NCBI RefSeq assembly: GCF_001545035.1
Contig: NZ_FCOJ02000012.1
Coordinates: 87,455 to 151,454 of the forward strand
Origin: Caballeronia glebae
GTDB lineage: Bacteria > Pseudomonadota > Gammaproteobacteria > Burkholderiales > Burkholderiaceae
DNA length: 64,000 nt
Direction of reading: 5' to 3'
Under the pieces are notes generated by a model. It saw only the letters and a program-made list of their open reading frames with translations. It made no database searches and had not been told where the DNA came from. Below are positions 48,184 to 57,827 of this stretch, piece by piece. Made by a program: the position numbers and the translations under genes. Each line of letters starts with the position of its first letter. Within the stretch, counting starts at the first letter, position 1.

Positions 48184-48213
48184 GCCCCCGCGGTTGTTTT
48201 TTGCTGCGGGGGC
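48184..48213 (+). terminator. Probable terminator after fdhA
   Basis: The arms GCCCCCGC (48184-48191) and GCGGGGGC (48206-48213) are perfect complements. The loop contains a T6 run, and no long T-run follows the stem, so the strength is uncertain. It starts eight bases after the fdhA stop. Confidence 0.5.
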
Positions 48214-48273
48214 GATAAACCAAAGCTAAGCGAAACCAATCCCGCGAACGAAAATCGGCGTCATACTTCACGC

Positions 48274-48804
48274 ATGAAGGCCGATTACCTCCGCACCGCG
48301 TTGTCCGTCCGCCTCGCGCATCCCACCGATGCCGCGGAGATCGCGCGCATCCACGTCAAGGCCTGGCAGGCCGCGTATCGCTCGATCTTTCCCGCCGAAT
48401 ACCTCGATTCGCTTTCCATTCCGAAACGCCGGGCGTTATGGTCCGAGCTGATCGCGCGCGGCATGCCACGCGTGATGCTCGCGGAGCGCGACGACGTTAC
48501 GCTGGGCTGGATCGCATGGGGCGCCTCGCGCGATCACGACAAAGGCAGCACCGACGCCGAAATCGAAGCCATCTATATCGACCCGGCGCACTGGCGCAAG
48601 GGCGCGGGCAGGATGCTGATCGACGAAGCCATCAACGCGGCGGCAAGCGAAGGTTATCGGGAAATGACGCTCTGGGCGCTCGAAGAAAACGCGCGTGGCC
48701 TGCGCTTTTACAAGGCGCTCGGCTTTGCGCTGGACGGCGTATTCCGCACGGAAAGAGTCGGCAGATGCGAAGTCTGCGAAACGCGGCTTCACATGTCGAT
48801 CTGA
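48274..48804 (+). CDS. GNAT-family N-acetyltransferase
   Basis: This 176-residue acetyltransferase shows IARIHVKAWQAAY at the N-terminus. The acetyl-CoA site IEAIYIDPAHWRKGAGRMLI (the Q/RxxGxG/A equivalent is RKGAGR) and ENARGLRFYKALGF at the C-terminal strand follow. The substrate is unknown. The frame opens 34 codons upstream, but the Met at 48274 matches the fold's beginning. It converges with the GbdR-like gene, leaving only four bases between the stops. Confidence 0.8.
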   Translation: MKADYLRTALSVRLAHPTDAAEIARIHVKAWQAAYRSIFPAEYLDSLSIPKRRALWSELIARGMPRVMLAERDDVTLGWIAWGASRDHDKGSTDAEIEAIYIDPAHWRKGAGRMLIDEAINAAASEGYREMTLWALEENARGLRFYKALGFALDGVFRTERVGRCEVCETRLHMSI

Positions 48805-48808
48805 GCGC

Positions 48809-49804
48809 TCAGGCCACCATCGCGGGAACGGCTGACAACGGCGGCACCTGCTTGCGCCGTTCGCGCGTCGGCGCGGTGCCGAACGCGTCGCGATAACTCT
48901 TCGAGAAATGACACGCCGACTGAAAGCCGCACGCCATCGTGATGTGCATGATGGACATGTCGGTCTGCAGCAGCAACTCGCGCGCGCGCCGCAAGCGCAA
49001 GGTCAGGTAGTAATGCGTCGGCGTCATGCCCAGATGCTCGCGGAATAGCCGCTGCAATTGCCGCTGCGACATGCCCGCCAGCCGCGCCAGTTCTTCGCGT
49101 GACAAAGGCTCTTCGATGTTGTTCTCCATCAGCGAGATAACTTCGAAGAGCGATTTGTTAGCCGACCCGAGACGCGCGACGAGCGGCATGCGTTGCTGCG
49201 CGTTCGTATCGCGCACATGTTCGACGATGAACTGCTCCGCGATCTGCGTGACCCGCGCCGTGCCGACGCGCGCCGCGATCAGGTTCAGCATCATGTCGAG
49301 CGGCGCGACGCCGCCCGTGCACGTCACGCGATCGCGATCGATCACGAATAACTCTTTGAGAAAGCGCGTGTCGGGAAACTCTTCCTTGAGCGCCGACATG
49401 TTCTCCCAGTGGATCGCGCACGCATAGCCGGCGAGCAAGCCCGCGCGCGCCAGTGCATAAGTGCCGGTACAAAGCGAGCCGAGCACGCTGCCCGTGCGCG
49501 CGAAACGGCGCAAGGCGGACAGATGCGCGGGCGTGGTCGAACGCTGCACGTCGATTCCGCCGACCACGAACACGATGTCGGGTTGCCCCACGCATTCCAC
49601 CGGACCGGTATCGACAGCAAGCCCGTTGCTCGCCGTCACCGGTCCGCCTTCCGGACTCACGATCGACCAGCGATACAACGGCTGCCCCGTCAGGTAGTTC
49701 GCCATGCGCAGGACTTCGATCGCATTGGTGAACGCAATCATCGTGAAGTTGGGGAGCGGCATGAACGCGAAGTGCGACAGCGACGCCGTGCGATCGGAGG
49801 ACAT
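48809..49804 (-). CDS. gbdR: GbdR-like GlxA-family transcriptional activator
   Basis: This 331-residue regulator has a DJ-1/PfpI-like N-terminal domain (FAFMPLPNFTMIAFTNAIEVL, LGSLCTGTYALARAGLLAG) and a C-terminal AraC domain (EEPLSREELARLAGMSQRQL; RLRRARELLLQTDMSIM). GbdR activates dimethylglycine and betaine catabolism genes in Pseudomonas and senses betaine or dimethylglycine. It is divergent from the dipeptidase-dgc-gbc run, a typical arrangement. The start at 49804 has AAGGAA upstream; a longer frame is possible. Confidence 0.88.
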   Translation of the reverse strand: MSSDRTASLSHFAFMPLPNFTMIAFTNAIEVLRMANYLTGQPLYRWSIVSPEGGPVTASNGLAVDTGPVECVGQPDIVFVVGGIDVQRSTTPAHLSALRRFARTGSVLGSLCTGTYALARAGLLAGYACAIHWENMSALKEEFPDTRFLKELFVIDRDRVTCTGGVAPLDMMLNLIAARVGTARVTQIAEQFIVEHVRDTNAQQRMPLVARLGSANKSLFEVISLMENNIEEPLSREELARLAGMSQRQLQRLFREHLGMTPTHYYLTLRLRRARELLLQTDMSIMHITMACGFQSACHFSKSYRDAFGTAPTRERRKQVPPLSAVPAMVA

Positions 49805-50242
49805 GTGAGAACTGATTCCTTGGAATCTATTGATTGGCGCCGTTATGCGCAGCGCGCGCCACTTTTCTAATTTTGATTTCGATTGCAACTACCATGCCAT
49901 CAGGCTAAACCCTGAGCAATGCAAGGCATCGCGCATGCTCCGCTGCGCTCCGCACTGGCACGGGGCCATGCGCGGCAAGGCGTGCACCGTGCAAGCGCAC
50001 GATCGTTCCGGCGCAGTGCAACAGACCAAACAAAAAAAGCGCTACACCGAAACGGAATTCGCCACTTGTCGAAAACAGACGCGCATGTCGGAAAAGGTAA
50101 AGAACACGTCTAAATTCATAAATTGACCGGCGAGGCGAAAGTCAAGAATAGACGCAACGGCGAACGCACCACGACATCGCTGAAAAGTCTGCCGGCGCTA
50201 CGTCGAACACCCCACCTTTCAGGCGACACGGAGCACATGAAG
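49805..50242. other. Divergent intergenic region between gbdR and the dgc operon
   Basis: This is 438 bases without a convincing gene; frames across it have poor codon bias. It must carry the gbdR promoter and the promoter of the dipeptidase-dgcAB-etf-gbc operon. A possible activator site lies at 50067-50096. Several GC-rich inverted segments around 49950-50000 may fold, but no known RNA element was recognised. Confidence 0.4.
50067..50096 (+). promoter_or_regulatory. Candidate AraC-type activator site (direct repeats of TGTCG-AAAA)
   Basis: TGTCGAAAACAG starts at 50067 and TGTCGGAAAAG at 50086, a spacing of 19 bases, close to two helical turns. AraC-type regulators such as GbdR bind direct half-sites spaced in this way. 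It lies upstream of AT-rich candidate -10 hexamers (about 50112-50123). The same 11-mer TGTCGGAAAAG occurs again at 60440-60450. The site is inferred by eye only. Confidence 0.35.
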
Positions 50243-51214
50243 ATGAGCACCCTCCACAACGACAGCATCATCATCGACGGATTGAACATCTCGAAGTTCG
50301 AGCGCTCCGTGTTCGAAGATATGCGCAAGGGCGGCGTCACCGCCGTGAACTGCACCGTCTCGGTATGGGAAGACTTCCAGAAGACCATCGACAACATCGC
50401 GGAAATGAAGCAGCAGATCCGCGAATACAGCGAAATTCTCACGCTCGTGCGCACGACCGACGACATCCTGCGCGCGAAGAAAGAGAACAAGACCGGCATC
50501 ATCTTCGGCTTCCAGAACTCGTATGCGTTCGAGGATAACCTCGGCTATATCGAAGTATTCAAAGAGCTGGGCGTGAACGTGGTTCAGCTTTGCTATAACA
50601 CCCAGAACCTCGTGGGCACGGGTTGTTATGAACCGGACGGCGGGCTTTCGGGTTATGGCAAGGAAGTGATTCACGAGATGAATCGCGTCGGCATCATGGT
50701 CGATCTCTCGCATGTCGGCGCGAAGACTTCCTCCGATGCGATCGCCTGCTCGAAGAAGCCGGTGACGTACTCGCACTGCTGCCCCTCGGGCCTCAAGGAT
50801 CATCCGCGCAACAAGACGGACGATCAACTGCGCGAGATCGTCGATGCGGGCGGCTTCGTCGGCGTGACGATGTTCTCGCCGTTCCTCAAGAAAGGTCCGG
50901 ACGCGACCGTCGACGATTATCTCGAAGCTATCGAATACACGATTAATGTTATCGGCGAAGACAACGTCGGCATCGGCACGGATTTCACGCAAGGCTATAG
51001 CACCGAATTCTTCGACTGGATCACGCACGACAAGGGCCGCTATCGCCGTCTGACGAACTTCGGCAAGGTCGTGAATCCGGAAGGCATTCGCACGATCGGC
51101 GAATTCCCGAACCTCACCGCCGCGATGGAAAAGGCCGGCTGGAGCGAGTCGCGCATCAAGAAGGTGATGGGCGATAACTGGATGCGCTTCTTCGGTGAAG
51201 TCTGGAACGTCTGA
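50243..51214 (+). CDS. Membrane dipeptidase-family protein (peptidase M19), dgc-operon type
   Basis: This 323-residue TIM-barrel metalloprotein belongs to the renal dipeptidase family (M19). Segments are IIIDGLNISKFERSVFEDMRKGGVTAVNC (in part), GIIFGFQNS, GIMVDLSHVGAKTSSDAI, TYSHCCPSGLKDHPRNKTD and NVGIGTDFTQGY. It is the homologue of the gene next to dgcAB in Pseudomonas, whose substrate is not settled. The ATG at 50243 has GGAG nine bases upstream; an ATG six bases earlier is possible. It heads the dgc operon. Confidence 0.85.
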   Translation: MSTLHNDSIIIDGLNISKFERSVFEDMRKGGVTAVNCTVSVWEDFQKTIDNIAEMKQQIREYSEILTLVRTTDDILRAKKENKTGIIFGFQNSYAFEDNLGYIEVFKELGVNVVQLCYNTQNLVGTGCYEPDGGLSGYGKEVIHEMNRVGIMVDLSHVGAKTSSDAIACSKKPVTYSHCCPSGLKDHPRNKTDDQLREIVDAGGFVGVTMFSPFLKKGPDATVDDYLEAIEYTINVIGEDNVGIGTDFTQGYSTEFFDWITHDKGRYRRLTNFGKVVNPEGIRTIGEFPNLTAAMEKAGWSESRIKKVMGDNWMRFFGEVWNV

Positions 51215-51245
51215 CCATCAACGATAAATACACAGGAATCCCGCG

Positions 51246-51782
51246 ATGCAACCGCAACTGCCTATCGACGTCGATCCGCAAACCGGCGTCTGGACCACCG
51301 ACGCGCTGCCGATGCTCTACGTGCCGCGTCACTTCTTCACGAACAATCACGTCGCGGTGGAAGACGCGCTCGGCCGCGAGACCTATGCCGAAATTCTTTA
51401 CAAGGCGGGCTATAAGTCCGCTTATCACTGGTGCGACAAGGAAGCCGAGAAGCACGGCATCAGCGGGATGGCGTGCTTCGAGCATTACCTGAAGCGTTTG
51501 TCGCAGCGCGGCTGGGGCCTCTTCACTATCGTCGAAGCCGATCCGACCACATCGCATGCGCGCATTCATCTGCATAACTCGTCGTTTGTGCTCGCGCAGC
51601 CGGGCAAACAGGGCAAGCTCTGCTACATGTTCTCGGGCTGGTTCGCGGGCGCGATGGACTGGGTGAACGACACCGCGCCCGACAGCGCGAAGAAAGGCCC
51701 GCGCTCGAAATCGATCGAGACGCAATGCGCGGCCGAGGGACACGATCACTGCGTGTTCGAAGTGTCGCCGATTGCAGCGTAA
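51246..51782 (+). CDS. DUF5943-like protein of the dgc operon
   Basis: This 178-residue protein resembles the V4R/4-vinyl-reductase fold (DUF5943). MLYVPRHFFTNNHVAVEDALG and ETYAEILYKAGYKSAYHWCDKEAE begin the domain. It ends with ETQCAAEGHDHCVFEVSP, typical of the cysteine/histidine C-terminus of this family. A conserved companion of dgcA in Pseudomonas and Burkholderia, it may be a ligand-binding or assembly factor for dimethylglycine demethylation. Spacing to neighbours is 31 and 45 bases, consistent with one operon. Confidence 0.8.
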   Translation: MQPQLPIDVDPQTGVWTTDALPMLYVPRHFFTNNHVAVEDALGRETYAEILYKAGYKSAYHWCDKEAEKHGISGMACFEHYLKRLSQRGWGLFTIVEADPTTSHARIHLHNSSFVLAQPGKQGKLCYMFSGWFAGAMDWVNDTAPDSAKKGPRSKSIETQCAAEGHDHCVFEVSPIAA

Positions 51783-51827
51783 GCGCTGAAAAAGTACGAG
51801 AGCCCATTCATCCCGAGGTCGATCGCA

Positions 51828-53891
51828 ATGCGTTACCCGAACCTTTTCAAACCTCTCCAGCTTAACAAGATCACGTTGCGCAACCGCATCGTGAGCACTG
51901 CGCACGCGGAGGTCTATGCCGAACCGGGCGGTTTGCCTGGCGACCGCTATATCCGCTATTACGAGGAGAAGGCGAAGGGCGGCGTCGGCCTCGCCGTGTG
52001 CGGCGGTTCGAGTCCGGTTTCGATCGACAGTCCGCAAGGCTGGTGGAAGTCGGTGAATCTCGCGACCGACAAGGTTATCGACCCGCTCTCGCGTCTCGCC
52101 GAAGCCATGCATCGTCATGGCGCGTTCATCATGATCCAGGCGACGCACATGGGCCGCCGTTCCGCATGGCACGGCGAGCACTGGCCGCATCTGATGTCGC
52201 CTTCGGGCGTGCGCGAGCCGGTGCATCGCGGCAATGCGAAGATCATCGAAGTGGAAGAGATCAAGCGCATCATCCAGGACTTCGCCGCGGCCGCGAAGCG
52301 CGTGAAGGATGCGGGTATGGACGGCATCGAGATCTCGGCGGCGCACCAGCATCTGATCGATCAGTTCTGGAGCCCGCGCACCAACTTTCGCACGGACGAG
52401 TGGGGCGGTTCGCTCGAAAATCGCCTGCGCTTCGGCGTGGAAGTGCTGCAGGCCGTGCGTGAAGAAGTGGGCGCGGATTTCTGCGTCGGCCTGCGCATGT
52501 GCGGCGACGAGTTTCACGAAGACGGCCTCTCGCACGAGAACCTGAAGGAGATCGCGCAGGCGATGTCCGAAAGCGGCCTTATCGATTATGTCGGCGTGAT
52601 CGGTTCCGGCGCGGATACGCACAACACGCTCGCCAACTGCATGCCGCCGATGGCGCTGCCGCCCGAGCCGTTCGTGCATCTCGCAGCGGGCATCAAGTCG
52701 GTGGTCAAGCTGCCGATCATGCATGCGCAAAGCATTCGCGATGCGGGTCAGGCCGAGCGTCTGCTCGCGAACGGCATGGTCGATCTCGTCGGCATGACGC
52801 GCGCGCAGATCGCCGATCCGCACATGGTCATCAAGATTCGCGATGGCCGTGAAGATGAAATCAAGCAGTGCGTCGGCGCGAACTATTGCATCGACCGCCA
52901 ATACAACGGGCTCGACGTGCTGTGCGTGCAGAACGCGGCGACCTCGCGCGAAGAGACGATGCCGCATGTCATCGAGAAGACGCGCGGGCCGAAGCGCAAG
53001 GTCGTCGTGGTCGGCGCGGGGCCGGCGGGACTCGAAGCGGCGCGTGTCGCGCGTTCGCGCGGTCATGACGTCGTGCTGTTCGAGAAGAACGATTATGTCG
53101 GCGGCCAGATCATGCTCGCCGCGAAAGCGCCGCAGCGCGAGCAGATGGCGGGCATCGTGCGCTGGTTCGACATGGAGACGAAGCGCCTCGGCGTCGATCG
53201 CCGTCTCGGTGTCGCCGCCGACGACAAGATGATCATGGCGGAGAAGCCGGACATCGTCGTGCTCGCGACGGGCGGCTCGTCGTTCACGAATCAGGTGAGC
53301 GCGTGGGGCGTCGAGCAAGGTCTCGCGGTGAGTTCGTGGGACATTCTTTCGGGCAAGGTCGAGCCGGGCAAGAACGTGCTCGTCTACGACGGCGTGAGTA
53401 CGCATGCGGGTGCGGGCGTCGCGGACTTCATCGCGTCGCGTGGCAATAACGTCGAGATCGTCACGCCGGATGTGAAGGTCGCCGACGACACCGGCGGCAC
53501 CACGTTCCCGATCTTCTATCGCCGGCTCTATGCGCAAGGCGTGATCCATACGCCGAACTACTGGCTCGACAAAGTGTACGAGGAAGACGGCAAGAAGATC
53601 GCCGTGATTCGCAACGAGTACACGGAAGAACAGGAAGAGCGCGCGGTGGATCAGGTGATCATCGAAAACGGCATCACGCCGAACGATGCGCTCTACTGGA
53701 AGCTGAAGCCCGAGGCGCTCAATCGCGGACAAGTCGACGTGCACAAGCTGTTCGCATCGGAGCCGCAGCCTTCATTGAGCGAAGAACTCGGCAACGGACG
53801 CTTCCTGTTGTTTCGCGTCGGCGACTGCATCTCGATGCACAACATCCATAGCGCGATCTACGATTCGCTGCGCCTCTGCAAAGACTTCTGA
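51828..53891 (+). CDS. dgcA: Dimethylglycine dehydrogenase subunit DgcA
   Basis: This 687-residue enzyme resembles trimethylamine dehydrogenase. It has an FMN-binding old-yellow-enzyme barrel (residues 1-340), then an iron-sulfur loop (348-366), then an ADP/FAD Rossmann domain ([17 protein letters not shown] near 393). It demethylates dimethylglycine to sarcosine with DgcB and Etf as electron partners. In the loop CVGANYC...C the second cysteine of the TMADH pattern (C-x2-C-x2-C-x11/12-C) is Ala351. The start is an ATG at 51828. Confidence 0.92.
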   Translation: MRYPNLFKPLQLNKITLRNRIVSTAHAEVYAEPGGLPGDRYIRYYEEKAKGGVGLAVCGGSSPVSIDSPQGWWKSVNLATDKVIDPLSRLAEAMHRHGAFIMIQATHMGRRSAWHGEHWPHLMSPSGVREPVHRGNAKIIEVEEIKRIIQDFAAAAKRVKDAGMDGIEISAAHQHLIDQFWSPRTNFRTDEWGGSLENRLRFGVEVLQAVREEVGADFCVGLRMCGDEFHEDGLSHENLKEIAQAMSESGLIDYVGVIGSGADTHNTLANCMPPMALPPEPFVHLAAGIKSVVKLPIMHAQSIRDAGQAERLLANGMVDLVGMTRAQIADPHMVIKIRDGREDEIKQCVGANYCIDRQYNGLDVLCVQNAATSREETMPHVIEKTRGPKRKVVVVGAGPAGLEAARVARSRGHDVVLFEKNDYVGGQIMLAAKAPQREQMAGIVRWFDMETKRLGVDRRLGVAADDKMIMAEKPDIVVLATGGSSFTNQVSAWGVEQGLAVSSWDILSGKVEPGKNVLVYDGVSTHAGAGVADFIASRGNNVEIVTPDVKVADDTGGTTFPIFYRRLYAQGVIHTPNYWLDKVYEEDGKKIAVIRNEYTEEQEERAVDQVIIENGITPNDALYWKLKPEALNRGQVDVHKLFASEPQPSLSEELGNGRFLLFRVGDCISMHNIHSAIYDSLRLCKDF

Positions 53892-53905
53892 CAAGGTAAT
53901 CGACG

Positions 53906-55822
53906 ATGAACCCCGTGTTTGTCATCACCGCGTTGCTGTGGCTTTCGATGGCGGGCCTAGCGTTCGCCCTGCTGAAGCGCGCAGCCTACTGGCGCGAAGG
54001 CCGCGCGACGGCGGCCGGCCTGTACGGATGGGCCAATCTGCTGACCATTCCGAAGCGCTATTTCGTCGATCTGCATCATGTCGTGGCGCGCGATCCGTAT
54101 ATCGCGAAGACGCACGTCGCGACGGCGGGCGGCGCGATCCTCGCGATGGCGCTCGTCTTCCTCAACTACGGGCTCGCGATCTACTCGGTGTGGCTCGACC
54201 GCGCGATCTTCCTCGCGGCGATCGTCATGCTCGTCGGCGCGGTGTTCGTGTACAAGCGCCGTCGCGCGAAGGACGTGCCCGCGCGTCTGTCGCATGGACC
54301 GTGGGACAGCCTGCCTCTTTTGCTCGGCTCGTTCGCGCTCGGCCTCGCGTTGTTCATGCTGCTGCCCGCATCGTGGATGTCCGGCGCGCTCGCGATCATC
54401 GTCGCGTTGCTGATCGCGGCCGGCGCGTACACGATGACCTTCGGCGCGGCGCAAGGCGGCCCGATGAAGCACGCGATGGCGGGCCTTCTGCATCTCGCGT
54501 TTCATCCGCGTCAGGAACGCTTTCACGCAAAGAGCCGCAATGAGCAGGAAGTCGTGCCGCCCACGGCCCTGAAAAAGCCCGTGCTCGACGCGAAGGAATA
54601 CGGCGTCGGCAAGCCGGTCGAGTTTCGCTGGAATCAACTGCTGAGCTTCGATGCCTGCGTGCAATGCGGCAAGTGCGAAGCCGCGTGCCCCGCGTTCGCA
54701 TCGGGTCAGCCGCTCAATCCGAAGAAGCTCATTCAAGATCTCGTCGTCGGCATGGTCGGCGGATCGGACTCGCAATACGCGGGCAGCCCGACGCCCGGCA
54801 TTCCGGTCGGCAAGCACACGGGCGGTCCGGCCAAACCGCTCATCTCGCAGATGATCGAAGCGGACACGATCTGGTCCTGCACCACATGCCGCGCCTGCGT
54901 GCAGGAGTGCCCGATGCTGATCGAGCACGTCGATGCGATCGTCGACATGCGCCGCAATCAGACGCTCGTGGAGGGCGATGTCCCCGGCAAAGGCCCGATC
55001 ACGCTCGCGAACTTGCGCGAGACCGGCAGCCAGAACGGTTACGACATCGGCGCGCGCTACGACTGGTCGGTGGATCTGCAAGTGCAGGTCGCGCAGCCCG
55101 GACGTCCCGTCGATGTCCTGCTGATCGCCGGCGAAGGCGCGTTCGACATGCGCTATCAGCGCACGCTGCGCGCATTGGCGAAGGTGCTGAACAAGGCCGG
55201 CGTCGATTACGCGGTGCTCGGCGGCGTCGAAACGGATACGGGCGACACGGCGCGGCGTCTCGGCGATGAAGCCACGTTCCAGCAATGCGCATCGAAGCTG
55301 ATGAACACGTTGTCGCAATACCAGTTCCGTCGCATCGTCACCGCCGATCCGCACGTGCTGCATAGCCTGCGCAACGAATATCGCGCGCTCGGCGGCTATT
55401 ACGAAGTGCAGCATCACAGCGCGTTCATGGCGGAACTCGTCGCGAGCGGCAAGCTCACGCCCAAAGCCGCCGCCGTGCTCGCGGACAAGAAGATCACGTA
55501 TCACGATCCGTGCTATCTCGGCCGCTACAACGGCGAAACGGAAGCGCCGCGCAAGCTGTTGAAGACCATCGGCATCAAGGTCGTCGAGATGGAGCGTCAC
55601 GGCATGCGCGCGCGTTGCTGCGGCGGTGGCGGCGGCGCGCCGCTGACGGATATCCCCGGCAAACAGCGCATTCCGGATATCCGTATCGCGGATGCGAAGT
55701 CGATCGGCGCGGAGATCGTCGCGGTCGGTTGCCCGCAATGCACCGCGATGCTCGAAGGCGTGGTCGGTCCTCGTCCCGAAGTGCTCGACGTGGCGGAGCT
55801 GGTTGCCGCCGCGCTGGAGTGA
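53906..55822 (+). CDS. dgcB: Dimethylglycine dehydrogenase subunit DgcB (membrane Fe-S protein)
   Basis: This 638-residue protein has several hydrophobic helices in the first ~200 residues (DUF3483 type). Two 4Fe-4S motifs follow, CVQCGKCEAACPAFA near 252 and CTTCRACVQECPML near 330. C-terminal CCG-type cysteine-rich segments (HDPCYLGRYN, RARCCGGGGG) match HdrD-like subunits. It likely passes electrons from DgcA or the Etf pair into the quinone pool at the membrane. It starts 14 bases after dgcA and runs into etfA with a four-base gap. Confidence 0.92.
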   Translation: MNPVFVITALLWLSMAGLAFALLKRAAYWREGRATAAGLYGWANLLTIPKRYFVDLHHVVARDPYIAKTHVATAGGAILAMALVFLNYGLAIYSVWLDRAIFLAAIVMLVGAVFVYKRRRAKDVPARLSHGPWDSLPLLLGSFALGLALFMLLPASWMSGALAIIVALLIAAGAYTMTFGAAQGGPMKHAMAGLLHLAFHPRQERFHAKSRNEQEVVPPTALKKPVLDAKEYGVGKPVEFRWNQLLSFDACVQCGKCEAACPAFASGQPLNPKKLIQDLVVGMVGGSDSQYAGSPTPGIPVGKHTGGPAKPLISQMIEADTIWSCTTCRACVQECPMLIEHVDAIVDMRRNQTLVEGDVPGKGPITLANLRETGSQNGYDIGARYDWSVDLQVQVAQPGRPVDVLLIAGEGAFDMRYQRTLRALAKVLNKAGVDYAVLGGVETDTGDTARRLGDEATFQQCASKLMNTLSQYQFRRIVTADPHVLHSLRNEYRALGGYYEVQHHSAFMAELVASGKLTPKAAAVLADKKITYHDPCYLGRYNGETEAPRKLLKTIGIKVVEMERHGMRARCCGGGGGAPLTDIPGKQRIPDIRIADAKSIGAEIVAVGCPQCTAMLEGVVGPRPEVLDVAELVAAALE

Positions 55823-55826
55823 AGAC

Positions 55827-56987
55827 ATGAACGACATCAAACGAATCGATCCGCGCCGGCCGTTCATCGTCACGGCGGCGGGGCTCAAGCGCATCACGCT
55901 CGGCGAAGTGGGCAATGGCGTCGTGCTGAACTTCACGAACGGCGGCCACAAGGAAGCGACGAAGCCGCGCCGCACGACGAAGCCCGCGACGCGCGCGCTG
56001 CTCGTCGCGGCGCACACGGATCGCGGCGCGCTCGACGATCACGCGCGCCAGGCGCTCGCCGCCGCCGCATTGCTCGCGGACGATCGCACGGAAGTCGTGC
56101 TGATCGCGTTCGGCGAGTTCAAGGACGATGCCGCGGCTTTGGGCGCGGATCGCTACGTCGAGCTGCCCGCCTTCGATCGCCGCAATTACGCGCCCGATGA
56201 AGAAGTGCGCGCGCTGACGGCCTGCGTCGCGGCGTTCGCGCCCGCGCATATCTTCATGCCCGACAACGCGACGGGCGACGGCGATCTCGGCCGCCGTTAC
56301 GCCGCGCGCGCCGATGCGTCCATCGCCACGCAGGTCGTCGAAATCGATGCGGCGCATGTTGCGTCGTATGCGCATGCGGGCCGCGCGCTGGCTTCGCGCG
56401 CATTGCCCGACATCGTGCTGCTCGCCATCAATGCCGTCGATGCGAAGCTGCCCTTCGTCGGCGCGGGCGAGGCGGTGAATCCACAAGGGATCGCGCCGGC
56501 ATCGAAAGCGAGCGCTTACGTCGATCTCGGCATCGAAGAGATGGACGCGGCGCAGGTCGCGCTGGAGGAAGCCGACTTCATCGTGTCGGCGGGCAACGGC
56601 GTGTCGGACATCGCCGCGTTCGAAGCGCTCGCGGTCACGCTGGGCGCGGCGATCGGCGCGAGCCGCGTGGCCGTCGACGACGGCAAGTTCACGCGCGACA
56701 AGCAGATCGGCGCGACGGGCAAGACCGTCGAGGCGAGCGTGTATATCGCGTTCGGCATTTCGGGCGCGGTGCAGCACTTGCAGGGCATCAAGGATTGCCG
56801 TCACGTGATCGCCGTGAATCTCGACGCCAGCGCGCCGATCGCGAAGCGCGCGAATCTCACGGTCGTCGCGGATACGCAGGAAACGATCAAAGCGCTGACC
56901 GATGCCGCCGCCGCCGCGCGCGCCGCGCGTGCCAGCGGAGCTTCGATCGCGCAGACCGCGCAGCTTGTCGAAGGAGTCGCCGCATGA
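55827..56987 (+). CDS. etfA: Electron transfer flavoprotein, alpha-like subunit of the dgc operon
   Basis: This 386-residue FAD-binding Etf subunit has a long N-terminal extension. The FAD domain carries VSAGNGVSDIAAFEALAVTLG, FTRDKQIGATGKTVEASVYIAFGISGAVQHLQGI (in parts) and IAVNLDASAPI. The gene order dgcB-etfA-etfB is found in other betaine-degrading bacteria. The ATG at 55827 has a weak GGAG upstream (GCTGGAGTGAAGAC). It overlaps etfB as ATGA. Confidence 0.9.
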   Translation: MNDIKRIDPRRPFIVTAAGLKRITLGEVGNGVVLNFTNGGHKEATKPRRTTKPATRALLVAAHTDRGALDDHARQALAAAALLADDRTEVVLIAFGEFKDDAAALGADRYVELPAFDRRNYAPDEEVRALTACVAAFAPAHIFMPDNATGDGDLGRRYAARADASIATQVVEIDAAHVASYAHAGRALASRALPDIVLLAINAVDAKLPFVGAGEAVNPQGIAPASKASAYVDLGIEEMDAAQVALEEADFIVSAGNGVSDIAAFEALAVTLGAAIGASRVAVDDGKFTRDKQIGATGKTVEASVYIAFGISGAVQHLQGIKDCRHVIAVNLDASAPIAKRANLTVVADTQETIKALTDAAAAARAARASGASIAQTAQLVEGVAA

Positions 56988-57742
56988 AGATCGCCGTATT
57001 GGTTTCCACCGGACGTCATCCCGTCAGCGGCGTCGCGCGCTACAGCCGCAACGATGCCGCCGCGCTGACCATCGCCATCGGCATCGCCAGGACGCACGGC
57101 GCGCAACTCGACGTGCTTCATGCGGGCGATCCGGCGAATCCCGCGCTCACCGAATATCTCGCGCTCGGCGCGCCGAAAGTCGAAGTGCTCAACACACAGG
57201 GCGATGCGTGCGCGGCGCTCGCAGCACGACTCGCGGGCTACGACCTCGTGTTCACCGGCACGCGCGCCGAAGGCGCTTACGACAGCGGCACGCTGCCTTA
57301 CAAGCTCGCGGATGCGTTGAACGTTCCGCTCGTCGGCGCGGCCGTCGATGTCGATGTCACGACCGAAGGCATCGAAGTGCGCCAGTTCATGCCGAAGGGT
57401 TTGCGACGCCGCGTGCGCGCGCCAATGCCCGCGCTCGTCGCCGTGCATCCGCTCGCCAACGCCGCGCCGCGCTATGCGTATGCGCGCATGCGCGAAGGCC
57501 ACGTCGCGCCGGTCGCGGCGAGTGCGCCCGTCGACAAGGAAAGCGCGGCGTGGAGCATCGGCCCGGTCGCAGCGAAACCAAAGAAGCTGGCCGCGCCCGA
57601 AAAGCGCTCGGGCCATGCGCGCATGCTCGGCGCGACGACGACGGAAAGTCGCGGCGGCAGCGTCGTAATTGAAGGGAGTCCCGTCGAAAAAGCACAAGTG
57701 ATTCTGGCGTATTTGCGCGAACATCAACTCGTCGATTACTAG
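56984..57742 (+). CDS. etfB: Electron transfer flavoprotein, beta-like subunit of the dgc operon
   Basis: This 252-residue AMP-binding-type Etf subunit has MKIAVLVSTGRHPVSGVARYSRNDAAALTIAIGIA (in part), LVFTGTRAEGAYDSGTLPYKLADALNVPLVGA and a C-terminal ERSPVEKAQVIL-like end (EGSPVEKAQVILAYLREH). It pairs with the preceding subunit to carry electrons from DgcA toward the quinone pool. The ATG overlaps the etfA stop by four bases. 85 bases separate it from gbcA. Confidence 0.9.
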   Translation: MKIAVLVSTGRHPVSGVARYSRNDAAALTIAIGIARTHGAQLDVLHAGDPANPALTEYLALGAPKVEVLNTQGDACAALAARLAGYDLVFTGTRAEGAYDSGTLPYKLADALNVPLVGAAVDVDVTTEGIEVRQFMPKGLRRRVRAPMPALVAVHPLANAAPRYAYARMREGHVAPVAASAPVDKESAAWSIGPVAAKPKKLAAPEKRSGHARMLGATTTESRGGSVVIEGSPVEKAQVILAYLREHQLVDY

Positions 57743-57827
57743 CTTTTCTGACTCACATACGCTTGCAGCAGCCCGCGTTCAAAGGTGTTTGGCGGGGCAC
57801 CAGACGTGACGCAAAACGGAGCACACG

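Noticed and set aside
49830..50126. 98-codon plus frame between gbdR and the dipeptidase gene
   Set aside because: No ribosome site, poor codon bias, starts inside the gbdR leader; more likely promoter DNA.
51156..53744. A long minus-strand frame opposite the dipeptidase to dgcA genes
   Set aside because: Shadow frame with biased, low-complexity composition; three real plus-strand genes cover it.
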